From DAINRZ01 sp964634885 (GTDB taxonomy: Bacteria > Bacteroidota > Ignavibacteria > Kapaibacteriales > UBA2268), in the NCBI GenBank assembly GCA_964634885.1, contig CAZWLN010000012.1, forward strand, positions 1 to 64,000: a DNA stretch of 64,000 nt. Direction: 5' to 3'. The position numbers and the translations under genes were made by a program. Positions 45,895 through 54,748 of this stretch are shown one piece after another. The first letter of the stretch is position 1, and each line of letters starts with the position of its first letter. The notes below the pieces were generated by a model that saw nothing but the letters and a program-made list of their open reading frames with translations, was not told the DNA's origin and did no database searches.

Positions 45895-46914
45895 CTACTT
45901 TGTCTGAGCTTCGACAGTAACATTGACGTTAATTTTTCCGTCAATCAGCTCGTTACCGGCCTGGAAATCTGTGATGTGAGGTGTGACAGGTAAAGAGCCA
46001 TCTTTATAGGGCCAGGCAGTGCCGTAGATGCCCACTTCAGTTCCGTCAGTGGTTACAAATGCCTTTGCAGGGCTGTCCGGCCTGATATGGTAGTCATTAT
46101 CATAGCTGAAACCGGGCACAGTGTATGATACGAATACCGTTGCCGGGTCCTGGTTGAACAGGTTGTTGTAGCCGAAGTTGTCGCCTACGGATTTTGGTAT
46201 AGGGAAATCGATGCTGTCTGCAAAGACATTATTCATTAATATATTATTGTGGCATTTATAATCTTCATTAAATAGTCCGTTTGCTGAAAAGAATATACTA
46301 TTCCTTATCAGGCAATTATTGCATTCACTCAAGACTGCTCTGGCAGAATAGAAAATGCAATGGTCAAATAATACATAACCGAACCCTCCTGAAGCATAAA
46401 CTTCAGAAAAAATACATTTTTCGAATACAGCGCCATTGAATGGGCTTACATAGTGAGTAAAAACTGTCTCTGAAAACCTCACATTTGTGGCATTTGGACC
46501 GGAAGCGCCACCCATTATACACCTTGAGACATGTATATTATCGACCGGGTTGATGCTGTCACAATAAATATTTACGCCATTCAGTTTAATTCCCGTAACC
46601 GTACTGTTGCTCGACCCGGCCTTGAAATTCATATTATAGCCGATGTCCGTACGGCCGACAGCGCTCGTATGGTTTGGGTAATGGCCTGCGCCGTAAAAGT
46701 GCAACTCTTTTTCAATGTTAATATCACCACTACAAGGAGAAAAATTACCGGGAATATAAATATTCGCCCCGGGTTCAGCAGCTTCAACAGCCGTTGGAAG
46801 GTTATGGTAATACGATACGTTAGCGCCTTTCTGCACTGTAACTAATTGCATCTGTGAATGGGCCGATGCTGCAAAAAGGAGAAATAATGCCAGAAGGGGA
46901 GCAATTCTTTTCAT
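45895..46914 (-). CDS. exported parallel beta-helix (pectin-lyase-like) protein
   Basis: 339 aa. Signal peptide (APLLALFLLFAASAHS), then repeated short strands of a right-handed beta-helix: VTGIKLNGVNIYCDSI, NIHVSRCIMGG, AVFEKCIFSEVYASGGFGYV, NCLIRNSIFFSANGLF, NNILMNNVFADS. The opening PTAVEAAEPGANIYIPGNF is typical of such proteins that begin with a coiled N-cap. The end (IDGKINVNVTVEAQTK) shows no sorting domain. Enzyme residues cannot be assigned; it could be a polysaccharide-binding or lyase-like surface protein. First gene of the five-gene exported run; ATG preceded by GGAGTTTTATT. Confidence 0.75.
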   Translation of the reverse strand: MKRIAPLLALFLLFAASAHSQMQLVTVQKGANVSYYHNLPTAVEAAEPGANIYIPGNFSPCSGDINIEKELHFYGAGHYPNHTSAVGRTDIGYNMNFKAGSSNSTVTGIKLNGVNIYCDSINPVDNIHVSRCIMGGASGPNATNVRFSETVFTHYVSPFNGAVFEKCIFSEVYASGGFGYVLFDHCIFYSARAVLSECNNCLIRNSIFFSANGLFNEDYKCHNNILMNNVFADSIDFPIPKSVGDNFGYNNLFNQDPATVFVSYTVPGFSYDNDYHIRPDSPAKAFVTTDGTEVGIYGTAWPYKDGSLPVTPHITDFQAGNELIDGKINVNVTVEAQTK

Positions 46915-47145
46915 AATAAAACTCCAGTTTATTTTTAATTCACCATTTGTAGAGTCTTATAGTATTTATTATGAAAAAGGTTTCAATAATTCTTTTTCGG
47001 GCTGGAATTTTATTTTTTTCCTTATTATAAAAGACATCATTCAGGCAGCATAACAAAAGCCCGTAGTGTATTTGAACGAGAATAAACCCTGTATGTATGT
47101 CCCTGGAAATACCAAGTCACGTCTGCCGGCAGGGGAGAATCGATC

Positions 47146-49011
47146 TCAGAGCTGGACGATAATCAGTTCCCGGACGGATTTGCCGTCTTTGGTGAATTTC
47201 ACGGCCAAACCGAGGTCGAAGTAATAGCGGTATCTGTCGTCGTCATATATCATGGCGGTTTTATCGATAAACCCGGCATTGCCGACAATTGTTTCAAACT
47301 CTGCCGCAGCCATACCGACAAATAATACCGGCCCCTTGCCCTTATGCTTCTTTTCAAGTATTATCTTCGGGGACTTCTCGCTAACAAGTTTCACTGCAAA
47401 TATGAAATCTGTGGTGTAGATTTCGGTTCCCAGGCCTTCGACGTTCAGCTTCACCAGGTTTTGCCCCGGTATTATCCTTTGCTCGGTTACGCGGTTTCTG
47501 CCTAACCTTGACAGCAATACATCCTTACGGTCCGAGAGGGTGATTACATGCTTTCCTTCAGCCTCAATTTTTACAATCTTTTTGTATTGTCCTGCTGACG
47601 GATTAGCCTTGAGTCCTGCAATTTCCGGAAGCGGCACGGAGCCGGACTCTGTACAAAGCTCCGAATACTGTGTATAGGCAATATCCCACCAGGGAGATTC
47701 CGCGTCCGAGTCCATCAGGAATTCAGCCAGGAGCCTTGCTGCTTCCGGCTTCATCTCTTTCCTGCCGCTTCGGATGAGCATTTGTGCTTTGTTATACCTC
47801 AAAGCACAGTACAATTCAGTGGAACCGGCAGCGGTAACGTTTTGGTGCGTTTCTGCAAATTCCCTTGCAAAACCTTCAGCTTTACCAATATATGTACTTC
47901 CCGTAAAAGGCACACTGTCTGTTTCAGCATACGACAGGCCTGCATTCATATTTATTATTGCTTTACCGAGCTTGTCGAGAGTAGTGTCGTTTTCGGCAAG
48001 TGCAGCAGCCTCCGACAGGTACATAGCGGCTTTGCCGGTGTAAACCTGTGGATTGGGGCTGATGAGGTAGGCCAGGCCCAGGTTGGCTTTTGCAAGCGTA
48101 AGGTCAGGTTTGATTCTCAGCGCCGCCTGGAACTCACCGACGGCAACCCACCACAAGTCCTCGTCGATGCCGCGGATTCTGTTCTTCAACGAGGAAGCGC
48201 TTTTGTAAAAATTCCCGGAAATGAACAAACCGCAATTAATGTCCCTGAAATTAGCGCTGTCCAATGTTTCGACATACTTCATCAGGGCAGCATAGCCGAC
48301 GTTAACCATTGCCTCGTAACAGTCGGGAAACTGATCGATTATATAGTGGAAGCAATATATGGCAGCGTCATACTGGTTAAGCGAGAGAAAAGTAATGCCG
48401 TTGTCAAACGCTGCCAGGGAACGCCATATCTCTTTGTTTCCACCGTCGAGCCTTGCAAGCCTTTCACTCCATCCGGGGTGGCCGGTACTAAGGCTCTCGA
48501 AGTCAGATTTTCCCGGTAACAATGAAGATAATTCCTTAACTCCCCTTATTATTTCTTTATATTTATAGCCTGCATCAAGGGCAATCTTCAGCCCCAGGCT
48601 GTCGGCCTCGAATTCCTCTTCATGGCTTACAGCATTTCTGATCAGCTCTTTGCCGTTCTCTTCAGGGGCAATATGTCCCAGTTCAATATGTGCCAGTTCA
48701 TGAGCGAGCATAAACGCCGGCAAATCATTGTTTTGCCCGCTGAAGAATGAATATATCCCCTGGGTCAGGCTAATCCTGAATCCAAATTTGTCTTTCTGCC
48801 CATTGTACGCCACACTGACATTGATCTTCGGCACCGTGTCCGCCGTCAGTTCGACAACCGGAGGCCAGAGGTAGCCCCTGACAGGGCCGGCCACACTGCA
48901 CAACTTCTTCATGATGGCCTCCGGAGTCTTCAGGCCATCGGCACCGGACACCGGCCCCGGGCGGAAAAACACCAGGAAAGCCAGGCAAAGTATATACAGT
49001 AGCCTATTCAT
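47146..49011 (-). CDS. exported M48-family metalloprotease with TPR repeats
   Basis: 621 aa from ATG 49011; a TTG three codons upstream is also possible. Signal peptide (LLYILCLAFLVFFRPGPVSG). The zinc motif HELAH lies at residues 104-108 and EFEADSLG at 133-140 gives the third ligand, as in M48 peptidases. Residues about 195-420 hold TPR-like helices (YDAAIYCFHYIIDQFPDCYE, VGEFQAALRIKPDLTLAKANLG). The C-terminal 200 residues are uncharacterised beta-rich sequence. Its start overlaps the stop of the anti-sigma-like gene by 8 bp, so it is translated with it and with the sigma factor. It may degrade or sense envelope proteins in a sigma-controlled stress response. Confidence 0.85.
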   Translation of the reverse strand: MNRLLYILCLAFLVFFRPGPVSGADGLKTPEAIMKKLCSVAGPVRGYLWPPVVELTADTVPKINVSVAYNGQKDKFGFRISLTQGIYSFFSGQNNDLPAFMLAHELAHIELGHIAPEENGKELIRNAVSHEEEFEADSLGLKIALDAGYKYKEIIRGVKELSSLLPGKSDFESLSTGHPGWSERLARLDGGNKEIWRSLAAFDNGITFLSLNQYDAAIYCFHYIIDQFPDCYEAMVNVGYAALMKYVETLDSANFRDINCGLFISGNFYKSASSLKNRIRGIDEDLWWVAVGEFQAALRIKPDLTLAKANLGLAYLISPNPQVYTGKAAMYLSEAAALAENDTTLDKLGKAIINMNAGLSYAETDSVPFTGSTYIGKAEGFAREFAETHQNVTAAGSTELYCALRYNKAQMLIRSGRKEMKPEAARLLAEFLMDSDAESPWWDIAYTQYSELCTESGSVPLPEIAGLKANPSAGQYKKIVKIEAEGKHVITLSDRKDVLLSRLGRNRVTEQRIIPGQNLVKLNVEGLGTEIYTTDFIFAVKLVSEKSPKIILEKKHKGKGPVLFVGMAAAEFETIVGNAGFIDKTAMIYDDDRYRYYFDLGLAVKFTKDGKSVRELIIVQL

Positions 49012-49807
49012 GTTTTTCAAGCATAGAATAATACCTGGTTTTAATATCTTTCACTATTTGCCGGTAGCCACTGTCCGTCACCGTCCTCCTGTCCGCAATG
49101 TCTTTCGCCTGGCTAAGCCTTAGTTCCCTGACGGCGAGAACAGCCCCTTTACCGGGGTTAACCTTAACTATCAGCCTGGAGCTTCCCGGCAGGCTGTCGT
49201 TGTTGGAATGTGCCTGCCACATCGTTGCAATTCTCATGTTCTGCCTGGTATAGGGCAGTTTCTTCTCTGCCAGTACTTTCTCGCATACCGTCAGGAATAA
49301 TTCTATTAGCGCCGAATCCGTAGGGCGATTCTCCCTGTTCGAATCCAAAAACCCATGATCGCTGTATTTGAGAGGGATCTGTGCCAGCACCAATGTACCG
49401 CTTCCTTTGTTGTCTTCAGTCCTGGCAGTGTCATCCATCAGTTCCGTCGATTGGCGGTTGTCCGCGATGGTGCCGGGAGACGGTTTATTATTGACGACAG
49501 AAGTATGATCCTGGCCAATCCTGTAAACCGACACTACTAATAATCCGGCGGCAATCAGTACCGTTGCGGTTACGGCTACCGGCCTGAGAATAAATTTCTT
49601 AGATCCCGCATGTTGGTTGTCACCCCAAAAATACCTTCCCAGTCTTTCGATGAAGGTCAGCCGGCCGGCCTTCAGCGAAGTCCGGGCGTCCATAATCCTT
49701 TTCACCAGGTGCCTCTGCTCCTCATCCTTAAGTGTATCATCTGCAAGAGAACTGAAGTATTCCCTGAACAGATTGTCCGTTTCTTCTTTTTCATCAGCCA
49801 TTTGCAT
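49004..49807 (-). CDS. probable anti-sigma factor, single-pass membrane protein
   Basis: 267 aa. The N-terminal 70 residues are cytoplasmic and charged (NLFREYFSSLADDTLKDEEQ), one membrane segment follows (LRPVAVTATVLIAAGLLVVSV, about 75-95) and a 170-residue outer part faces the periplasm. No Pfam-type anti-sigma motif is certain, but the size, topology and a start overlapping the ECF sigma gene by 14 bp (8 bp if the second ATG is used) make an anti-sigma role likely. Its stop overlaps the M48 protease start. The outer part has no recognisable fold. Confidence 0.65.
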   Translation of the reverse strand: MQMADEKEETDNLFREYFSSLADDTLKDEEQRHLVKRIMDARTSLKAGRLTFIERLGRYFWGDNQHAGSKKFILRPVAVTATVLIAAGLLVVSVYRIGQDHTSVVNNKPSPGTIADNRQSTELMDDTARTEDNKGSGTLVLAQIPLKYSDHGFLDSNRENRPTDSALIELFLTVCEKVLAEKKLPYTRQNMRIATMWQAHSNNDSLPGSSRLIVKVNPGKGAVLAVRELRLSQAKDIADRRTVTDSGYRQIVKDIKTRYYSMLEKHE

Positions 49808-50426
49808 TCAATCCGTTGAAAATAAGAATAAATATCGTCATGGTGATTGACTCGATTACAGATGAGTATTCCCTGTTCTTAGTCAATATAGTCTTTAATT
49901 TTGACCTTCCGCGAAGGAGCCTGTTCTTTACGTTCTGCCTGCTGGTATTCAGTGTCTCGGCAATTTCATTAATGTTCAGTTCTGCATAATAGAACAAATA
50001 CATGCAATTCCTGATATCGCTGTTTTTAATTTTCATAATGGCAGACCTCAGTACGGAACCCAGATCCTCTTTACCAATATTATCGTCATTATAAGGAATG
50101 TTTGCGATGTCACCGGCCTTGTTCACTGTACGGTTCTGCTTCACCCACCTGACGGCTTCCCTTTTTGCAACAGTGAAAAAGTAACCGTTCAGGTTGCCGT
50201 TCTGGCTGTCAATCCTGTTACTGCCTTTCAGCACAAGAAACCATGACTCCTGCAGTATATCCTTTGCTGCCTCCCTGTCCCCGGTTATCCTGTATATCAT
50301 TTTGAAAAGCCAGGGGTTTATCATATTAACCAGCTTTTCTATATAATACTCCTTACCTGTTTCCATAAATTTTTCAAACAGCCATTCCGGCTTATTTTCA
50401 AAATCTATGTCCTGTTTCACTTCCAT
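49794..50426 (-). CDS. ECF-family RNA polymerase sigma factor
   Basis: 210 aa. Region 2 about residues 28-95 (INPWLFKMIYRITGDREAAK, DILQESWFLVLKG, NGYFFTVAKREAVRWVKQN) and region 4 about 125-185 (SDIRNCMYLFYYAELNINEI, TLNTSRQNVKNRLLRGRSKL). No region 3, as expected for ECF sigma. The last 25 residues (ESITMTIFILIFNGLNANG) are hydrophobic and unusual. It heads an overlapping three-gene operon with the anti-sigma-like and M48 genes, and probably regulates it and other envelope genes. Confidence 0.92.
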   Translation of the reverse strand: MEVKQDIDFENKPEWLFEKFMETGKEYYIEKLVNMINPWLFKMIYRITGDREAAKDILQESWFLVLKGSNRIDSQNGNLNGYFFTVAKREAVRWVKQNRTVNKAGDIANIPYNDDNIGKEDLGSVLRSAIMKIKNSDIRNCMYLFYYAELNINEIAETLNTSRQNVKNRLLRGRSKLKTILTKNREYSSVIESITMTIFILIFNGLNANG

Positions 50427-50891
50427 ATAGTAAAATCCGGCAGATAGGTTTCATTAAATTTATATCAATCAAACAATTATTTCAAATATATATAATCTGT
50501 TCATTTAAAGCAATTATTTCTAGGCCCATCCACTGCGATATTTTCATAAACCACTGCGTCGTTTCGTCGTGCCACTTTCATTATCAGGGACTTAGCAATA
50601 ATTTTAGGGTAGAAATAATTTGAACAGCCCCGGGTTTTCACCCGGAATAAGAAATCTAACGTTCAGCATTGTTTAACCCGGATAATGCGTTAGAAGTTGT
50701 AAATATCACATATATAATTGATATATAACAAATTACAGTTTTCCCCTCCTTTGACAAGGAGGGGCCAGGGGTGGTTGGATATTCTGTGTTTTGGGTTATC
50801 TAATGCACAATCCGGGTTTAACATAGCAAATGCTAATATAAATTTTTGTCTCTTCGGCGCGGGAACAGTCGATCCCGAATCCCGCTCAGGA
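50427..50891. other. 465-bp intergenic stretch
   Basis: No gene found. It holds the sigma operon promoter side (left) and the end of the histidine kinase gene (right). AT-rich with a dispersed-type hairpin at 50743-50764 followed by CCAGGGGTGG. Confidence 0.65.
50743..50764. repeat. intergenic hairpin CCCCTCCTT-TGAC-AAGGAGGGG
   Basis: Perfect 9-bp stem with a four-base loop, followed by CCAGGGGTGGTTGG. CCCTCC...GGAGGG hairpins with a following GGGGTGG are frequent dispersed intergenic elements in Bacteroidota, as I recall. No T-run on either strand, so not a simple terminator. Confidence 0.7.
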
Positions 50892-52037
50892 TCAAGCCCC
50901 CACAGGTATTTCTGCATAGAAAGTCGTTCCAATGTCGTCAGATGATTCGAACCGGACCGTTCCACCAAGATAGCGCTCGGTGAGCAGTTTAATGCTGTAC
51001 GTTCCAAGGCCTCTGCCGTTTCCTTTCGTTGAGAATGAACGCTGGAATATCTGCAGTTTAATGTCATGTGGGATGACGGCCTGGTTATGGACAGAAAAAA
51101 CAACCCTGCCGTCGATCTTTTCAGCAGACAATGTAATCGTGGTCTTTCGCATCGAGGCTTCGAGGGCGTTTTTAAGCATATTCGACAGCACTCTCCGAAG
51201 CAGCGCCGAATCGGCAATCAGTGTCCCGTCCCAGCTTCCTTCGCCGACAACTATTTCCTTGTCAATCGAGACATCATGTTTACGATAGATGGCGGCCAGG
51301 TCATTCAGCAGTTTAACGGTATTAATCTCCGTTGGATTGGTAACGAGGCTGTTTGACTCGGCAGCAAGGAGCATTTTCTGTGCTTGTATCTCGCTGATGA
51401 TGGACTCAGAAACTTCCGACAACAGGCCAAGCAACTCTTCTTTTTCCGAAGGGGGAGAATCCTTAAGCATATAGGATATGCCCTTCAGACTCCCGGCAAG
51501 GTTAAGGATGTCATGGAAAAATATCCGTTCGAGGACTGACCTGCGCTTCTCGTCGGCAATATCCTTAATAACAAAAATTGTGAAGCTGATCCCTCGGATG
51601 AGAACCGGCGACGCCCAAACCCTGAAATCATAGCTATTGCCGGAAACCGTCTCGGCAATCCTGCATTCGTTTACGGCTTCGACGCCCTTCAAGCTTTGCA
51701 TTATCGCATTTACCGCTCCGCAATGTGTACAATGCTCTGAAGTGCCGCAACCGGAACCCGTCCGATAGGCGTTCTTACACTCCAGGGCCTCGCCGGGCTT
51801 CAGGCCCAGCAATTCTTCGTCAGCCCTGCCTAAGTACGCTGCCGCAGTAGAATTGACATAGACAATCTGCCTGTTCGAATTGAGCATCATCAGCACATCG
51901 GGTATTTTATCAAGCAGAACTGCAAATTCAGTATCACTGGTGATAATAGAATTGTCCCTTTCGATCTCTTCGGCAGTAGAACGCGTTGCAGGTGCGTATT
52001 CAGTGTAAGTTTCGTCAAAGGCCGTTTTACTTTCCAT
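50892..52037 (-). CDS. PAS-domain sensor histidine kinase with cysteine cluster
   Basis: 381 aa, no membrane segment, so cytoplasmic. PAS domain about residues 37-160 (FAVLLDKIPDVLMMLNSNRQ). It contains an insert with Cys87, Cys97, Cys103 and Cys106 in the pattern C-x9-CGTSEHCTHCG, a recurring motif in some PAS kinases that could hold a metal or Fe-S cluster; this is inference. The dimerisation/phospho-acceptor helix has FFHDILN with His175. The ATPase part has N-box NMLKNALEA, and the G-box GRGLGTYSIKLL. No response regulator is adjacent, so it is an orphan kinase here. Confidence 0.85.
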   Translation of the reverse strand: MESKTAFDETYTEYAPATRSTAEEIERDNSIITSDTEFAVLLDKIPDVLMMLNSNRQIVYVNSTAAAYLGRADEELLGLKPGEALECKNAYRTGSGCGTSEHCTHCGAVNAIMQSLKGVEAVNECRIAETVSGNSYDFRVWASPVLIRGISFTIFVIKDIADEKRRSVLERIFFHDILNLAGSLKGISYMLKDSPPSEKEELLGLLSEVSESIISEIQAQKMLLAAESNSLVTNPTEINTVKLLNDLAAIYRKHDVSIDKEIVVGEGSWDGTLIADSALLRRVLSNMLKNALEASMRKTTITLSAEKIDGRVVFSVHNQAVIPHDIKLQIFQRSFSTKGNGRGLGTYSIKLLTERYLGGTVRFESSDDIGTTFYAEIPVGA

Positions 52038-52183
52038 AATTCAATCTTTATAATAATAGATATATATTTACAAAGATTATCGTAAGGATAAATGAATAGT
52101 TTAATTAAATACTATCAATAATTAGAATCGTTTCTAATTATTGAACTATTATCATTGTCAGCTAAAAGACTCAGAAAAGTCCG

Positions 52184-53803
52184 TTACTCCACCCTGATAC
52201 CGTAGATATAGGGCCCGCGCGAGCCTACGACAATCATATTGTCGAAAACGGCGGGAGTTGCTTCTATGTTGTAACCAAGCGACAGTTTGTCGAGGACGGC
52301 GCCGTTCTTTGGGTCCATGAGCAGGACGTCGCCAATGGAATTGCACAGGACCATATATGTCTTTCCGCTCTCGCTGCTCAGAAGCACAGGCGAGGACCAG
52401 GCGTATGCCTTCAGGATAACCTTCCAGATTTCGTTGCCGGTTTTCTTGTCCAGAGCAACGAGCAGTCCCCTGCCGATAATTTCATACTGTGAGATAGAAA
52501 AGATCACCATGTTTGAAATATCGCCTTTACCGACAGCGTTTGTACTCAGCATTCCCCCGTCAATCAGGTATGGCAGCGCCTTGGACATACATTTGTAAGA
52601 CTTCTGCCATAGGGTTTTCCCGTCGAATCCGTTAACTTTCCTTACGGTTGCCATTCCTTCTTTACCCTGTTTGTCAACTTCGCAGCCACAGTACAACATC
52701 GGGACATTGCCTTCCTCCTCGACGGTAACGGAAGCGTCGGTATCGTCGCCCGTGCCGGCCAGCCACAAGGGCTGCAGGGTTTGCAGGTCAAAAGCCTGCA
52801 AATTGCCGTTGTTGTCGGCAAAGTAAACAATGTTCCTGTATTGTGCAACGGAGTTTTCAATGCCCAAGTGTGAGAGTACCATCCCCTTCGTTTTATATTT
52901 ATACTTCAGAGCTTTGGGATTCACCGTAAACTTCGATTTGCCCGGCTCAAAGACTGTGTTGAGTTTATACATGTACAAGAGGCCGTTTTCACCACCCAGA
53001 ACGAAGCAGTCGTTAAGCCTGTTGAACAGTGCCGAACCGTCGAAGGCTCCCCAGCGGCGGTAGCAGTGGGGATCGATCCCGGATTTGAAGTACATCACAG
53101 ACTGGTCGATGAGGTTGATGAGCCTGAAACCAATCTTGTCGGTCGGCAGCCCCTGGCCTGTGTAAAGCAGTGGATAGCCACGGGGATCGACAGAGACACT
53201 GCCCTTGGCAGGCGCGTGCAATTTCAACGGAGGCCTGCTTTCTTTACCGGTCAACAGGTCGAGGAAGAAGATATTGCCGTTTAGCGAAGCCTGTATTACC
53301 TCAGTAAAATTCTCCTTATTCTTCATTTCCGGGTTGAGGTTCATCAGGCGCCTCACCTGCGGCGCCCAGCGGACAATTGCCGGCTGGCCCGTCCAACCGG
53401 TGGCTCCCTGCCAGTGTCCCGTGTCCGACCGCACATGATAGGACCATACTTTTTTTAATTTAGCAGATTTAATATCCCTGCTGCCCCAGGTTCCACCTGT
53501 CCTGGTACTGTTGCCCCTGAAAGTCATCACACCGGCAACATCCTGGTATTCCGCCGGCTGGGCGTGGTTGATGGCTTTCCATTGTTCGGCGCTGAATCCC
53601 GAATCGGCGATTATCTTATATTCCAGGTTTGCTAAAGAGGCTTTGACCGGTTCAATCTTCATTATCTCCTGCCTGTCGGCTTCCTGCTTTTTCGTCTGTT
53701 CCTGCCCTTCACCGGGGCCTTCCTTTTCCCGGCAGGACCAGAGGAAGGCGGTTAATACCACCGTCAGCAGTATATCAGATATATGTATTATCGTTTTTCT
53801 CAT
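52184..53803 (-). CDS. PQQ-like beta-propeller lipoprotein
   Basis: 539 aa. Hydrophobic N-terminus ending in LWSC (Cys24), a probable lipobox, then a charged linker. The rest shows PQQ/WD40-like propeller blades with NGNIFFLDLLTGKE, NGLLYMYKLN, NGNLQAFDLQTLQPLW, VNGFDGKTLW, LVALDKKTGNEIWKV and GDVLLMDPKNGAVLDKL. This resembles BamB-type and outer-membrane dehydrogenase-like propellers without the enzyme residues, so it may be a scaffold or binding protein at the envelope. 380 bp upstream of the kinase gene's start on the same strand, probably separate transcripts; a weak promoter half-match (TAATTTTG, 53850-53857) lies in front. Confidence 0.72.
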   Translation of the reverse strand: MRKTIIHISDILLTVVLTAFLWSCREKEGPGEGQEQTKKQEADRQEIMKIEPVKASLANLEYKIIADSGFSAEQWKAINHAQPAEYQDVAGVMTFRGNSTRTGGTWGSRDIKSAKLKKVWSYHVRSDTGHWQGATGWTGQPAIVRWAPQVRRLMNLNPEMKNKENFTEVIQASLNGNIFFLDLLTGKESRPPLKLHAPAKGSVSVDPRGYPLLYTGQGLPTDKIGFRLINLIDQSVMYFKSGIDPHCYRRWGAFDGSALFNRLNDCFVLGGENGLLYMYKLNTVFEPGKSKFTVNPKALKYKYKTKGMVLSHLGIENSVAQYRNIVYFADNNGNLQAFDLQTLQPLWLAGTGDDTDASVTVEEEGNVPMLYCGCEVDKQGKEGMATVRKVNGFDGKTLWQKSYKCMSKALPYLIDGGMLSTNAVGKGDISNMVIFSISQYEIIGRGLLVALDKKTGNEIWKVILKAYAWSSPVLLSSESGKTYMVLCNSIGDVLLMDPKNGAVLDKLSLGYNIEATPAVFDNMIVVGSRGPYIYGIRVE

Positions 53804-53944
53804 TTCAATTTTTTACTTTTCTATAGTATTTTTGTAATTAAAATATTCTCAAAATTAAAACTGTCTGGGATATTTATTAATAAAATATTTATATTAATAG
53901 TTTGGATAATAGTAAATTATAAAAATTGAAAATCAGGTGGAACA

Positions 53945-54298
53945 ATGGACTATAAATTCGAGACCTTTCCCAATCCCTCGCCCGGCAGGCGATACACAAT
54001 AACGCATGTCAACCCGGAGTTCACTTCGGTATGCCCCAAAACCGGCCTTCCCGACTTCGGGATCATCACTGTCAGGTACATCCCCGACAAAGAATGCCTC
54101 GAGCTAAAATCCATGAAGTATTATTTCATGGAATTCAGGAACCGGGGTATTTTCTACGAGGCAATTACCAACGAGATACTTGACGACCTCGTACAGGCAT
54201 GCAGCCCCCTGGAGATGGAAGTTGTCTCCGAGTGGACCGCACGCGGTGGGATGAACTCCGTAATCGAAGTGAAATACGTTAAGGGAGAAGAAAAATAA
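53945..54298 (+). CDS. queF: NADPH-dependent 7-cyano-7-deazaguanine reductase (short QueF)
   Basis: 117 aa, unimodular QueF type. Catalytic Cys30 in SVCPKTGLPDFG with Asp37, and the substrate motif LELKSMKYYFMEFRNRGIFYEA. It reduces preQ0 to preQ1 in queuosine synthesis. Followed by queD with a TAATG overlap. No preQ1 riboswitch motif was found in the 140-bp leader. Confidence 0.93.
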   Translation: MDYKFETFPNPSPGRRYTITHVNPEFTSVCPKTGLPDFGIITVRYIPDKECLELKSMKYYFMEFRNRGIFYEAITNEILDDLVQACSPLEMEVVSEWTARGGMNSVIEVKYVKGEEK

Positions 54299-54720
54299 TG
54301 ATGACGAAGGTATCCAAAACATACAAATGGGAGATGGGGCACAGGCTCACATTCCACGAAGGGCCATGCAGGAACATTCACGGCCATACATACAGGATGA
54401 GGCTCGACATTGAAGGCGAACCGGACGACAAAGGCATGGTCATCGACTATTACGACATGGACAAGGTAGTCCTTCCGTTCCTGGAACAACTGGACCACGC
54501 TTTCCTCTGCGACGACAAAGACATGGCCATGATCGAATTCCTGAAGGCAGGAGGACTGAAATTGAAAATCCTGCCCTTCTATTCCACTGCTGAAAATATT
54601 GCAGGCTACATTATGAACGAGCTTTACCCCCTGTTCCGATCCCACGGCAAGCTGAAATCCATAACCGTTCGGGTTCATGAAACCGAGGATGTTTTTGCTG
54701 AGATCATAAAGGAATTGTGA
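54298..54720 (+). CDS. queD: 6-carboxy-5,6,7,8-tetrahydropterin synthase (QueD)
   Basis: 140 aa. Zinc His15, His28 and His30 (GPCRNIHGHTY), catalytic Cys24, and STAENIAGYIMNEL followed by HETEDV. It converts dihydroneopterin triphosphate to the carboxy-tetrahydropterin, an early step to preQ0. Stop codon of queF and ATG share one base. queC and queE are not in this window, so the pathway is split. Confidence 0.9.
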   Translation: MMTKVSKTYKWEMGHRLTFHEGPCRNIHGHTYRMRLDIEGEPDDKGMVIDYYDMDKVVLPFLEQLDHAFLCDDKDMAMIEFLKAGGLKLKILPFYSTAENIAGYIMNELYPLFRSHGKLKSITVRVHETEDVFAEIIKEL

Positions 54721-54748
54721 AATATGTTCAACAATTAATAAATTTCCA

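Noticed and set aside
50690..51217. 175-codon minus-strand frame overlapping the end of the histidine kinase gene
   Set aside because: It overlaps the kinase ATPase domain in another frame and shows no domain.
53804..53944. preQ1 riboswitch upstream of queF
   Set aside because: The leader lacks the conserved preQ1-I core (AGAGGTTC with a following CACCC and A-rich tail), and no pseudoknot-like pairing was seen.
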